A DNA stretch of 64,000 nt from Hymenobacter terricola (GTDB lineage: Bacteria > Bacteroidota > Bacteroidia > Cytophagales > Hymenobacteraceae), in assembly GCF_017921975.2 (NCBI RefSeq), contig NZ_JAGEMO020000062.1, positions 1 through 64,000 of the forward strand, given 5' to 3'. Below are positions 28,387-37,693 of the stretch, piece after piece. Position numbers and translations under genes: made by a program. How positions within the stretch are numbered: the stretch's first letter is position 1; every line of letters starts with the position of its first letter. Below the pieces are notes generated by a model. It saw only the letters and a list, made by a program, of their open reading frames with translations. It was not told where the DNA came from and made no database searches.

Positions 28387-31300
28387 ATGCCCCCCTCCTG
28401 CCCCGATACCAACCCGCTGCGCCGCGACGGCCTGAGCCAGCCCCAACGCCGGCTCGCCGCCCTCGACCCGTCGTTCGTCCGCCTGGACGAGCGCACGGGC
28501 GAGGACCTCATGGCCTTCGCGGCCGCCTACGCAGCGGAGGCGGGCTTGCAGTTTTTCAACCCCGATGGCACGGCGGACGCCACCACCTGGGCCCGCCTGA
28601 TGGCCCGACCCGATGCCGAAACCCTGGCCGCGCTGGAAGCTAAAAGTGACTTTGAGCCGCACTATGCGCTGTTTCTGGCATTTCTACAGCTGTTTGGGCT
28701 GGCGCAGGAGCAGCTGAACGGGCTGGGCAAAAAGCACCTCGACTTCTACTACCACGACGTGTTGCGGCTGACCAACCGCACCCCGGTGCCCGACCAGGTG
28801 CACGCGGTTTTTGAGCTGGCCAAGAACGTGGCCGAAGTCATTCTGCCGCCCAAAACCGAGCTGGACGCCGGCAAAGACGCCCTCAAGCAGCCCCTCGTCT
28901 ACCAGACGCTGGCCAACCGCGTGGTGAACCGGGCCAAAATCGCGCACCAGCGCACGGTATTTATCGACCCCGATTCGGGCACCATCTACTACGCGCCCGC
29001 CGCCAATACCGCCGACGGCGTGGCCGCCCCTCTCCCGCCCGCCGACCCGACCTGGAACGCCTTCGGCCCCAGGCGCCGCTCCCTGCTCAGTTGCGACCCG
29101 CCCGCGCCCGACCCCATCGGCTGGCCTGAGGCGCAGGTGGGATTTGCGCTGGCCTCGCCGGTGCTGCGGCTGGCCGAGGGCGTGCGCAAAATCACCGTCA
29201 CCATGCAGTGCGCCAATGACGTGGTGCTGCCCGTGGGCCTCAAGCTGCGGGGGCAGCTCAGCGGCGCCAAAGCCTGGATTGAGGCCGGTGAGTTGGCCGT
29301 GGGCGCGGGCATTACCCTGGCCGGCCGCGTGCTGACGCTGGTGCTCACGGTGCCGGCCACTGAAAAGCAGGCCGTGGTCGATTTCGATACCATCAGGCTC
29401 AACGGCGGCTACGTGACCGCCGCGCCGGTGCTGCGCTGCCTCCTGGCTCGCTCCGCCGATTATGCCGCACTACGGGCCCTGACGCTGGTTTCGGTGCAGA
29501 TTGACGTGAACGTTTCGGGCCTCAAAAAGAGCCTGGTACTGGATAACGACCTCGGCAAAATAAACCCCGAGAAGCCGTTTATGCCCTTTGGGCCGGTGCC
29601 GGTGGAGCGCTCCACATTTTACGTGGGCTGCGCCGAAGCCGCCGCTAAAACGCTGACTTCGGTGACCGTGGCCGTGCCCGCCTGGGTGGGCAAGCCGGCC
29701 GTCTGGAGCACCCAGTTTGCCGCTTACCCAACCGCCGTGAAAACTGAAACCGGCCTCACGGCGACCGTGAAGGTGCAGAACAGCAACCTCACCGGCAGCG
29801 TATCGGCGAAACTGTTTACGGACTTGCCGGCCGGCGTCAGCATTCCGCACACGGCGGGCAGCGGCGGTGGCGCGCTGTTCCTCACGTCGCTTCTGTCGTC
29901 CTTCAGCCTGTTTGGTGGCTATGTATTCTCGGGGGGCACCTTCATCAGCTACTCCCCGCTGCTGATTTTGCTGAACGGTCTGGCGCCGGTAGCTCCCTCG
30001 GTGAGCGACAGCCTGCTGAAAATCACCCTTGACCAGGAGCTGGGCCACGGCCTCTACCCCAAGCTGCTGACCGATGCGGTGATGAGTCGACTGCCGCTTC
30101 CTCCCGGAGTAGCCGGGCCGCCCGCCCCGGCCAAGCCCATTCCCAACCCGCCCTACACGCCGCTGGCCTCGGAGCTGCTGCTGAGCTACCTGGCCACCAC
30201 CGGCGAGGTGTCCTTGACGGAAATTGACGCCGCGAAATTTCCGCAGCGCGGGGTGCAGCTGTTCCATCAGTCGGTGTTTGGGCAGGCCGAGGAACACGCG
30301 TTTTTGAAGCGCAACCTGGCTTTTCTGGACAATGCGCCGCGCACCAGCGCCTTCCTGCTGCCGCAGCTGGCGGGCGGTGGCACCTTCCTGCTGGGGCTGA
30401 AGGATGTGGGCCCGCAGGAAACCGTGGCCGTATTATTCCAGGTGGCCGAGGGCAGCGCCAACCCCGAGCGCGAGCCCGCCCAGGTGGCCTGGAGCGTGCT
30501 CAGCCAGAACCAATGGCGGCCCCTCACGGTGGAAAACGTGCTGGCCGACGCCACCAACCACCTGCTCACCTCGGGCATCATCGAGTTCTACCTCCCGCCC
30601 GAAACCCGCCTCGACAATACCCTGCTCGAAGCCGGCGAAGTGTGGCTAAAGGGCGAGCTGCAAACCACCGCCACGCCACCCACGCCGGCGAGTATCGACA
30701 GCGTGGGCACCCTGCTGGCACTGCGCCCACAGGCCGCCCTGGCCCGCTTCGACGACCGCCGGAACGACCCCGCCCACTACGCCGCCGCGCTGCCGCCCGC
30801 CACCATCGCCAAAACCCGCCAGAGCACGGCCGGTCTCAAGGGCGTGAGCCAGCCCTATGCCTCCTTCGGCGGGCAGGCGGCGGAGGTCGATGCCGCCTTC
30901 TACACCCGCGTGAGCGAGCGCCTGCGCCACAAGCAGCGCACCGTAACTATCTGGGATTATGAGCATCTGGTGCTGCAAGCCTTCCCCGGCATCTACAAAA
31001 TCAAGTGCCTGAACCACACCCGGCTCGACACCAGTCCCGGCGGAAAGCTGCACGAGCTGGCCCCCGGCTACGTGACCGTAGTGGCCGTGCCCGACCTGCG
31101 CAACGCCCATGCCATCAACCCACTGGAACCCAAAGTCGACCTCAACACATTGGCCTCGGTGAAGACTTTTGTGCAGCGCCACGCCGGCCTGCTGGCGGGT
31201 GTGCAGGCCGTAAATCCGGCCTACGAGCGGGTGCGGCTGCGCTTCCAGGTGGAGTTCCTGAGCGGCTACCCCTTCGCCACCTACCGCAAGCAGCTGCAAC

Positions 31301-31563
31301 AGGATTTACTGGCTTACCTCTCGCCCTGGGCCTTCGATTCATCGGCCGAAATCCCCTTCGGCGGCACCCTCACCAAGAGCGCCGTCCTCACCTTCATCGA
31401 GCGCCGGCCCTACGTCGATTTCGTGACCGAGCTCACCATGCAGCACCTCACCGGCGCCCCTGGCCCGCCCAAACCCGACAACGAAACCATCACCGCGTCC
31501 GACGCCCGCGCCGTGCTGGTTTCGTGCTCCAGCCATGACATTCAGCCATTTACCGGCTGTTGA
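28387..31563 (+). CDS. Baseplate J-like (gp6-type) wedge protein
   Basis: The 1058-aa product begins with a helical region (GLSQPQRRLAALDPSFVRLD, DLMAFAAAYAAEAGLQFFNP) and ends with the baseplate-J pattern: YTRVSERLRHKQRTVTIWDY, YEHLVLQAFPGIYKIKCLN, VTVVAVPDLRN, RVRLRFQVEFLSGYPF and IPFGGTLTKSAVLTFIERRP. It forms the wedges of the baseplate. Its large middle part (about 180-800) is much longer than phage J proteins but normal for Bacteroidetes eCIS. Confidence 0.92.
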   Translation: MPPSCPDTNPLRRDGLSQPQRRLAALDPSFVRLDERTGEDLMAFAAAYAAEAGLQFFNPDGTADATTWARLMARPDAETLAALEAKSDFEPHYALFLAFLQLFGLAQEQLNGLGKKHLDFYYHDVLRLTNRTPVPDQVHAVFELAKNVAEVILPPKTELDAGKDALKQPLVYQTLANRVVNRAKIAHQRTVFIDPDSGTIYYAPAANTADGVAAPLPPADPTWNAFGPRRRSLLSCDPPAPDPIGWPEAQVGFALASPVLRLAEGVRKITVTMQCANDVVLPVGLKLRGQLSGAKAWIEAGELAVGAGITLAGRVLTLVLTVPATEKQAVVDFDTIRLNGGYVTAAPVLRCLLARSADYAALRALTLVSVQIDVNVSGLKKSLVLDNDLGKINPEKPFMPFGPVPVERSTFYVGCAEAAAKTLTSVTVAVPAWVGKPAVWSTQFAAYPTAVKTETGLTATVKVQNSNLTGSVSAKLFTDLPAGVSIPHTAGSGGGALFLTSLLSSFSLFGGYVFSGGTFISYSPLLILLNGLAPVAPSVSDSLLKITLDQELGHGLYPKLLTDAVMSRLPLPPGVAGPPAPAKPIPNPPYTPLASELLLSYLATTGEVSLTEIDAAKFPQRGVQLFHQSVFGQAEEHAFLKRNLAFLDNAPRTSAFLLPQLAGGGTFLLGLKDVGPQETVAVLFQVAEGSANPEREPAQVAWSVLSQNQWRPLTVENVLADATNHLLTSGIIEFYLPPETRLDNTLLEAGEVWLKGELQTTATPPTPASIDSVGTLLALRPQAALARFDDRRNDPAHYAAALPPATIAKTRQSTAGLKGVSQPYASFGGQAAEVDAAFYTRVSERLRHKQRTVTIWDYEHLVLQAFPGIYKIKCLNHTRLDTSPGGKLHELAPGYVTVVAVPDLRNAHAINPLEPKVDLNTLASVKTFVQRHAGLLAGVQAVNPAYERVRLRFQVEFLSGYPFATYRKQLQQDLLAYLSPWAFDSSAEIPFGGTLTKSAVLTFIERRPYVDFVTELTMQHLTGAPGPPKPDNETITASDARAVLVSCSSHDIQPFTGC

Positions 31564-31586
31564 TTGAACGCAAACCACCCTCCGAA

Positions 31587-31708
31587 AACCTCACCCCCGG
31601 CCCCTCTTCAAAAGAGATGGGTGACAGTCGTCAATAGTCTTTAACTCTTCCTTTTACATGCCTTGGCCTGGCTCCCCTCTCCGCGGGAGAGGGGCCGGGG
31701 GTGAGGTT
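31587..31708. repeat. Family 2 palindromic repeat, copy c
   Basis: Left end AACCTCACCCCCGGCCCCTC (31587-31606) is complementary to the right end GAGGGGCCGGGGGTGAGGTT (31689-31708). Spacer about 82 bp. It fills the gap before the next baseplate gene. Confidence 0.92.
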
Positions 31709-31797
31709 CCGGCGTCAGGCGAAGCGGTAAAGATGCTTCGACAAGCGGACGCCAGATGAAGCACGACACCCTAACAACGAACACTGAACATCTAAAA

Positions 31798-34482
31798 ATG
31801 CCCACCATCTCCGCCGCCCCTCCCGCCTGGAAAGCCGCCGACTGGAACGCCCTGCGCGCAGTTGGGCTGAAATATGTGCAGCGCTACGCCCACGACCTCT
31901 GGACGGACTACAACCGCCACGACCCCGGCATCACCATCCTGGAGCTGCTCTGCTACGCCATCACCGACCTCAGCCAGCGCACCTCGCTGGACATGAAGGA
32001 CCTGCTGGCCTCGTCGTTCGGCAGCGCTTCGGCGGCCCAGGCCAGCTTTCTCACGGCCGCGCAAGTGCTGCCCACCGAGCCGGTTACGGAATTGGACTAC
32101 CGCAAGCTGTTCATCGACATAGCCGGCGTGCGCAATGCCTGGCTGGCCGCCCACAACCTGCCCATTGCCGTCCATCCGCTGGAAGCCGACAAGCACCAGC
32201 GCCTGCGCTACGGCAGTGGCAGCGCCCTCGATTTCGAGCTGCGTGGCCTCTATGATATCACGGTTGACCTCGACCCGTTTTTCATCGAAAAAGAGGTGGC
32301 CGATGGCCATGCCGCCACCGAAGGAGCCGCCCGCGCGGCCGCGCTCAGCCGCGTGCGCGAGGCCTACCTCAGCCACCGCAACTTGTGCGAAGACTACCTC
32401 ACCATCAGCGAAGTACCTATTCAGCGCGTGATGCTGTGCGCGGATGTAGACCTGGCCCCCGATGCCGTGGTGAGCGAAGTATACGCCCGGATTTTGCGGG
32501 CCGTGGAGGCCTACCTGGCCCCGCCCGTGAAGCGCTACTCGCTGGCTGAAATGCGCGCCCAAACCGATGCCAACGGCCAGCCCCTCACCATCGACCAGAA
32601 TTTTGAAGGGCCGCTGCTCACCCATGGCTTCGTACTCGACGCGGAGCTGGAAAAAAGCACCCTGCGCCAGACCATCTACACCTCCGACCTGGTGAACCTG
32701 ATAATGGCCATTCCGGGCGTGGTGGGGCTGAAAAAGGTGCGGCTGAATTCGCTGATTGAAGAGGCCGGCAAGCCCTGCCGCGAGTGGAAAACCGACGATG
32801 CCGCCGGGCACCGCTGGTGCCTGCACGTTGCCCCCGGCCACCAGCCCCAGCTCTGCGCCGAGCGGGTAGCGCTGGCGTTTTACAAGGACATTATTCCCGT
32901 TGGAAGCCTGGGTGATAAGACCCGCGCCCTCCAGCGGCTCAAGGAGTTGCAGCTCACCGCCAGCCAGGCCAATGCGAAGCGGGTGGACGACCTGCCGGTG
33001 CCCGTCGGCACGGTGTTCGACCTGGCCGCCTACCGCTCCGTGGCCAACGATTTCCCCGAAAACTACGGCATCGGACCAATCGGCCTGCCCGCCTCGGCCA
33101 GCGTGGAGCGCCAGAGCCAGGCCAGGCAGCTGAAAGCCTACCTGCTGTTTTTCGACCAATTGCTGACCAATTACCTGGCCCAGCTCAACCACCTGAAAGA
33201 CCTGTTTGGCACTGATGCGGCCACGCCCCAAACCTACTTCGGGCAGGTGATAAAATCGGGCGACATGGCCGGCGTGGCCGAGCTGTATGACACCTACGCC
33301 GCCCTGCCCGATAAGCTCACCGCCGTGCTGGCCGGGCAGGAAGGCTACGCCCTTGACCCCAGCCGCAAAAACCGCTTCCTGGACCACCTGTTGGCCCGTT
33401 TCGCAGAGAATTTCAGCGAATACGGCCTGCTGATGCACGCGCTTTACGGCGCTCGTAGCGGCACCGAAGTGCTGCGCGACAAAGCCGCCCTGCTGGCCGA
33501 TTACAAGCACCTGCACCCCGCCCGCGCCTACCACTACTGCCGGCCCGCCTGGCAAACCGACAACGTGGCCGGCATCACCCGCCGCTTCGCCCGGCTGGCG
33601 GGAATGGACGATTTTCAGGCCCACGCCGTGGCCGCCCTCACCGTGCTCGACACCGGCCCGGCCCCGGCCGATGCCACGAAATTCAGCTTCTTCCTGCACG
33701 CTGCCACCGACCCCGCCGCCGGCCCGCCCGCCCCTGTTTACCTGGAATCAACCACCGCTTACGCCGACCAGCCCGCTGCCGAAAAAGCCCTGCGCCAGGC
33801 CTTCCACCCCGTGCCCGACCGCGAAGCCTGGGCCATCATCGACGCGGGCAGCGGCACCTTCACCTACGTGCTGCACGACGCGGCCGGCACCGCCGAGCTG
33901 GCCCGCTGCCCCCGCACTTTCCCCACCAAAGCCGCCGCCGAAACCGACCTGGAAGCCGCCCTGCGGACGCTGATTTACGGCGGCGAAGCAGTGTTCGTTG
34001 TCGAGCATTTGCTGCTGCGGCCCGACGCTGCCGCCCCGCTCCCACCCGACCCGGCGGCGGAAAGCTGGCTGTCGGTGTGCGCCGAGCCCGACGGCACGTT
34101 CTGCGAACCGCTCGACCCCTACAGCTTCCGGGTGAGCGTGGTGCTGCCCGGCTACACCGCCCGCTTCCGGAACGTGGATTTCCGGCGCTACGCCGAGCGC
34201 CTGCTGCGGCTGGAAATGCCGGCGCACATCCTGGCCCGCATCTGCTGGGTGGGCCGGACGGAGCTGCTGGAATTTGAGCAGAAATACCAGGCCTGGCTCA
34301 CAGAAAAGGCTGCTGCCTGTGCAGTAAAGGCTATTCCGGCCTACGCCACCGCCCAGCGCGAATTGATTATTACCCTCGAAAAACTCTTCACCATCTACCC
34401 GCCAGGCGTGCTGCACGACTGCGACAATGCCGACGAAGAAAACCCCATTGTGCTGGGCCGCAGCACGCTGGGGTCGTTGTGA
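31798..34482 (+). CDS. Large eCIS baseplate protein (gp7/Afp12-like position)
   Basis: The 894-aa product starts with a baseplate-wedge segment (DLWTDYNRHDPGITILELLC, YAITDLSQRTSLDMKDLLA) shared in style with gp6/J proteins. Later parts include LKAYLLFFDQLLTNYLAQLN and a C-terminal RLLRLEMPAHILARICWVG. It directly follows baseplate J, as the second wedge protein does in eCIS operons. ATG 31798 is preferred, but ATG 31756, 14 codons upstream in the same frame, is also possible. Confidence 0.85.
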   Translation: MPTISAAPPAWKAADWNALRAVGLKYVQRYAHDLWTDYNRHDPGITILELLCYAITDLSQRTSLDMKDLLASSFGSASAAQASFLTAAQVLPTEPVTELDYRKLFIDIAGVRNAWLAAHNLPIAVHPLEADKHQRLRYGSGSALDFELRGLYDITVDLDPFFIEKEVADGHAATEGAARAAALSRVREAYLSHRNLCEDYLTISEVPIQRVMLCADVDLAPDAVVSEVYARILRAVEAYLAPPVKRYSLAEMRAQTDANGQPLTIDQNFEGPLLTHGFVLDAELEKSTLRQTIYTSDLVNLIMAIPGVVGLKKVRLNSLIEEAGKPCREWKTDDAAGHRWCLHVAPGHQPQLCAERVALAFYKDIIPVGSLGDKTRALQRLKELQLTASQANAKRVDDLPVPVGTVFDLAAYRSVANDFPENYGIGPIGLPASASVERQSQARQLKAYLLFFDQLLTNYLAQLNHLKDLFGTDAATPQTYFGQVIKSGDMAGVAELYDTYAALPDKLTAVLAGQEGYALDPSRKNRFLDHLLARFAENFSEYGLLMHALYGARSGTEVLRDKAALLADYKHLHPARAYHYCRPAWQTDNVAGITRRFARLAGMDDFQAHAVAALTVLDTGPAPADATKFSFFLHAATDPAAGPPAPVYLESTTAYADQPAAEKALRQAFHPVPDREAWAIIDAGSGTFTYVLHDAAGTAELARCPRTFPTKAAAETDLEAALRTLIYGGEAVFVVEHLLLRPDAAAPLPPDPAAESWLSVCAEPDGTFCEPLDPYSFRVSVVLPGYTARFRNVDFRRYAERLLRLEMPAHILARICWVGRTELLEFEQKYQAWLTEKAAACAVKAIPAYATAQRELIITLEKLFTIYPPGVLHDCDNADEENPIVLGRSTLGSL

Positions 34483-34506
34483 TTGATTGATTTACCGAAT
34501 AAAAAG

Positions 34507-34617
34507 AACGTCATGCAGCGCGCAGCGAAGCATCTCGCTCGTGGCAGTAATTCAATCGTTTGACGATTATGATTAGTGGCAGCACGCGAGATGCTTCGCT
34601 ACGCGCTGCATGACGTT
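34507..34617. repeat. Family 1 hairpin repeat, copy 6
   Basis: Left arm AACGTCATGCAGCGCGCAGC and the right arm ending GCTGCATGACGTT pair over 32 bp with a single mismatch, although the arm sequence is unlike most other copies. It lies between two large eCIS genes. Confidence 0.92.
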
Positions 34618-34649
34618 TCGATTCCCCTAACCTCCCTTTTGCCCTCGCC

Positions 34650-37600
34650 ATGTCGAACCCCTATCTGACCATTCAAAGCCCGCCTTTCGACCCCAGCGAC
34701 TACGGGCTGACCGTTTTTCAGCCCGACATGGTGCTCACGGCCGGGCAGCTCAACCAGCTGTTTGGCTTCCTGCTGGGCCAGGAACAGCAGACGCGCACCC
34801 GCCTGCTGGGCGTGGGCGTGGCCTGCGGGCTGGTGCCCGGCCGCGCCGCCGATGGGGCCAGTATCAGCGTCACGCCCGGCTGCGGGGTGACCACGGAAGG
34901 CGACCTGTTGTGCCCCAAAGTCGATGCGCCATTCGTTCGCTACGCCGTCTTCGACCAGGCCAACCACCCCGATTACCCGCCGTTTCAGGTGATTGGGGGC
35001 TTGCAGCTGTGGGAGATTTTCCCGGCGCTGCCGGCGGGGGCTGAGGCGCCAACCGGTGCCCCGGTCACCACGCCGCTGGCCGGGTTCGAACTGAGCGATA
35101 AAGTGGTGCTGCTGTACCTGGAAAGCGCCGTGCAGGCCGCCGACGAGTGCACCGGCGTGGCCTGCGACAACAAGGGCGACGCCTATAACAACCGCCTCCA
35201 TGTCCTGCTCTGCCGCCAGACCGATGCCGCTGCCCTCATCCGGGCTGAGCACCGCGAAGCCGCCGCGGCCTACACCCGTCTGCCCATTCTGCCGATGGCC
35301 CGCGTGCAGCTCGACGCCCAGGACTACCCCGATTCGCTGCTGGCGTTTCAGGCGTTTATCAGCCGGGCGGCCAGTGATTTTGCCAAGGGCCTCACCCACG
35401 CCCGCAGCCTGATTCAGGACGTGGCCGGCATCGGGCCGGTTAAGGATTGGGCGCACCTGCTCGTGAAAAAGGCCCACGATGCCAGCCGCGACGACTACAT
35501 TCAGTACGCCTACGACTGGCTGAAGGACCTGCACGAGGCCTACGAGGAATTCCGCCAGGCCACCGCGCTGTGGCTGGTGGCCTGCCTGCCGCCCGAAACG
35601 GCCTTCCCCAAGCACCTGCTGCTGGGCGAGCTGGTGCCCGCGCCCGGCCTCTGCCAACCGCAGTACCGCCACGCCTGGCTGCGCTCGCCGGCCGTGGATG
35701 CAGCCCCGAATGCCCGTGACCAGGCCGTGTGGCTGTTTCAGCGCCTGGGTCATCTGATTGAGGAATTTGTGGTGCCGGCCAGTCCCGGCAAGACCGTCGT
35801 GGCCAGCGCGGAGGCGTTGCGGCTGACGCCCGACGTTGCCCGCACGGCGGCGTTCGACCGGCGCAGTCTGCCGTTTTACTACCGGCCCGATTTGCGGGCT
35901 TTCTGGAGCTACGACAAGGCCCACAGCTGCCGCACGGGCCACCTTTTGTCGTACCACGAGGCCGTGGCGGGCGCGCCGCCGCAGGTGGTAACGCCGTTTC
36001 GGTTTCAGGTTGAACCGTTCTCGTTTTACCGGATTGAAGGCCTGCTGAACGCGCCGGTGACGAACGTGCTCACGCGCCTGCTCACGCTGCGCCAGCAGTA
36101 CAATCTGGCGTTTGATGTAGTGGCGCTGCGCGTGGACGACCGCCAGAACCTGCTGTTCAGCCAGACGCAGGAGTTTGACTTCGCCGATTTGCAGATTGAT
36201 TTCGATGAGCTGATGGCCGAAATTCGTTGCGAGGAAGCAGAGATTCAGGCTCCGGACAAGGAGTTCAAACCCTTGCAGGTGGCGCTGCCCATGCTCACCA
36301 CGCTGTTTACGGCGCGGCTCACGCCTTATGAGTTTCTGCTGCAACGGCTCATCGGCCAACTGCCGGCCGCTCAGTGCATCAAGGACAAACTGCCGCTGCT
36401 GCTGCGCCTGAACCAGGCCTACCAGCAGCGCAAAAAGGACCTGGAAGATGCCCTCACGTTTGGCCCGTTTCTGCGCGCCAATCCGGGGTTGGAGCACGGC
36501 GCGGGCGTGCCGCGCGGCGGCACGTTCGTGCTGGTGTATAGGGGCGATGAACTCAAAAGACTGCGCGAAATCAGCCCCCGGTTGCGCAACCGCAGTGGCT
36601 TTCCCATCACACGCCGGGGCGGTGCGCCGCTGGTGGTGGCCGATTTTTACCTGCCCTACCGGCTGGGTGGGCGCGGCCCGGCGGTGCAGTTTGTGCTGCC
36701 CCAGCCGCCGGCCAGCATCTCGATGGAAGCCGCCCGGTTTTGCCTGAACGACCCGGCCAGTCCGCTCACGGTGGCCCCCGCCGGCGGCTCATTTGGCGAA
36801 GATGCGCTGGTGAGCCGCGAGGGCAACCGCTTCTTTTTCAACCCCACGGCCGTGGGCAGGCACCCGCTCACCTACACCGCGCCCGATGGCCAGACGGCCA
36901 GCCTCGACGTGGAAGTGCTGGCCCTGCCCACGGTCAGCTTCAACCCCGACGCGGGCCCGAACGGACTGGTTTCGTTCGGCCTCCAAGCCACCGATGCCAC
37001 GGAAGTGACCTGGGATTTTGGCGACGGCACCGCGCCCGAGCGCATTGTGCTCGATGCCAATACCACCGGCGCTACCCGCCATCAATACCAGCTCCAGGCC
37101 GATGGCTCGGGCAAGTTCGAGGTGCACCTCACGGCCTCGAATGGCGTGTGCGGCACGGCGGCCGAGCCCAAAGTGGTGGAGTTCAAGCCCCGGCCCACGC
37201 CCGAAATCAAGCAGTTGGGGCCGGTGTGCTTTAATTCCGACAACAAGCTGACGGCCAAGCCCGCGGGCGGCACCTTCAAATCGGAAACGCTGGAGGTGAA
37301 TGCCAAGGGCCAGTTCAACGCCAACCGGCCCGGCAAGCACGTTATCAGCTACGAAGTGGGCGGCGGCCAGACCACCACCGAAGTCTTCGTGCTGCCCGGC
37401 GATTTCACCCTCGAAAACGTGAAGAGCATTGGCCAAAATGCCTTCCGCGTCGAAGCCGTGGTGCTGACGCCACCCGAGGGCGTGGCCTACGAATGGCAGT
37501 TCAGTAAACCCGTTGACCCCAAAGACCAGAAAGTGGAGGGCGACAACACCCGCTTCGTGTTTGAACTGACATTCCAGCAGCCGCCGCTCACCCATGCAGT

Positions 37601-37691
37601 GCCCCTGCCTACGCTGGACCTGATTATCCGCAAAAAGGCCGACGGCAGCGCCTGCCCCACCATCTCCAAATCTCTGCGCGGTAACCAGTAG
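34650..37691 (+). CDS. 1013-aa eCIS protein with adhesin-type Ig/PKD domains, fibre candidate
   Basis: The N-terminal third begins YLTIQSPPFDPSDYGLTVFQ and has GQLNQLFGFLLGQEQQTRTR. A helical middle runs to about residue 640. The C-terminal third carries two similar Ig-like repeats (CLNDPASPLTVAPAGGSFGE at about 700 and CFNSDNKLTAKPAGGTFKSE at about 863) around a PKD-like domain (VTWDFGDGTAPER, about 790). The PxGGxF repeats resemble those of Bacteroidetes surface adhesins. I infer a baseplate-attached receptor-binding or fibre role; no other fibre gene is visible. It ends two bases before the next start. Confidence 0.78.
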   Translation: MSNPYLTIQSPPFDPSDYGLTVFQPDMVLTAGQLNQLFGFLLGQEQQTRTRLLGVGVACGLVPGRAADGASISVTPGCGVTTEGDLLCPKVDAPFVRYAVFDQANHPDYPPFQVIGGLQLWEIFPALPAGAEAPTGAPVTTPLAGFELSDKVVLLYLESAVQAADECTGVACDNKGDAYNNRLHVLLCRQTDAAALIRAEHREAAAAYTRLPILPMARVQLDAQDYPDSLLAFQAFISRAASDFAKGLTHARSLIQDVAGIGPVKDWAHLLVKKAHDASRDDYIQYAYDWLKDLHEAYEEFRQATALWLVACLPPETAFPKHLLLGELVPAPGLCQPQYRHAWLRSPAVDAAPNARDQAVWLFQRLGHLIEEFVVPASPGKTVVASAEALRLTPDVARTAAFDRRSLPFYYRPDLRAFWSYDKAHSCRTGHLLSYHEAVAGAPPQVVTPFRFQVEPFSFYRIEGLLNAPVTNVLTRLLTLRQQYNLAFDVVALRVDDRQNLLFSQTQEFDFADLQIDFDELMAEIRCEEAEIQAPDKEFKPLQVALPMLTTLFTARLTPYEFLLQRLIGQLPAAQCIKDKLPLLLRLNQAYQQRKKDLEDALTFGPFLRANPGLEHGAGVPRGGTFVLVYRGDELKRLREISPRLRNRSGFPITRRGGAPLVVADFYLPYRLGGRGPAVQFVLPQPPASISMEAARFCLNDPASPLTVAPAGGSFGEDALVSREGNRFFFNPTAVGRHPLTYTAPDGQTASLDVEVLALPTVSFNPDAGPNGLVSFGLQATDATEVTWDFGDGTAPERIVLDANTTGATRHQYQLQADGSGKFEVHLTASNGVCGTAAEPKVVEFKPRPTPEIKQLGPVCFNSDNKLTAKPAGGTFKSETLEVNAKGQFNANRPGKHVISYEVGGGQTTTEVFVLPGDFTLENVKSIGQNAFRVEAVVLTPPEGVAYEWQFSKPVDPKDQKVEGDNTRFVFELTFQQPPLTHAVPLPTLDLIIRKKADGSACPTISKSLRGNQ

Positions 37692-37693
37692 CC

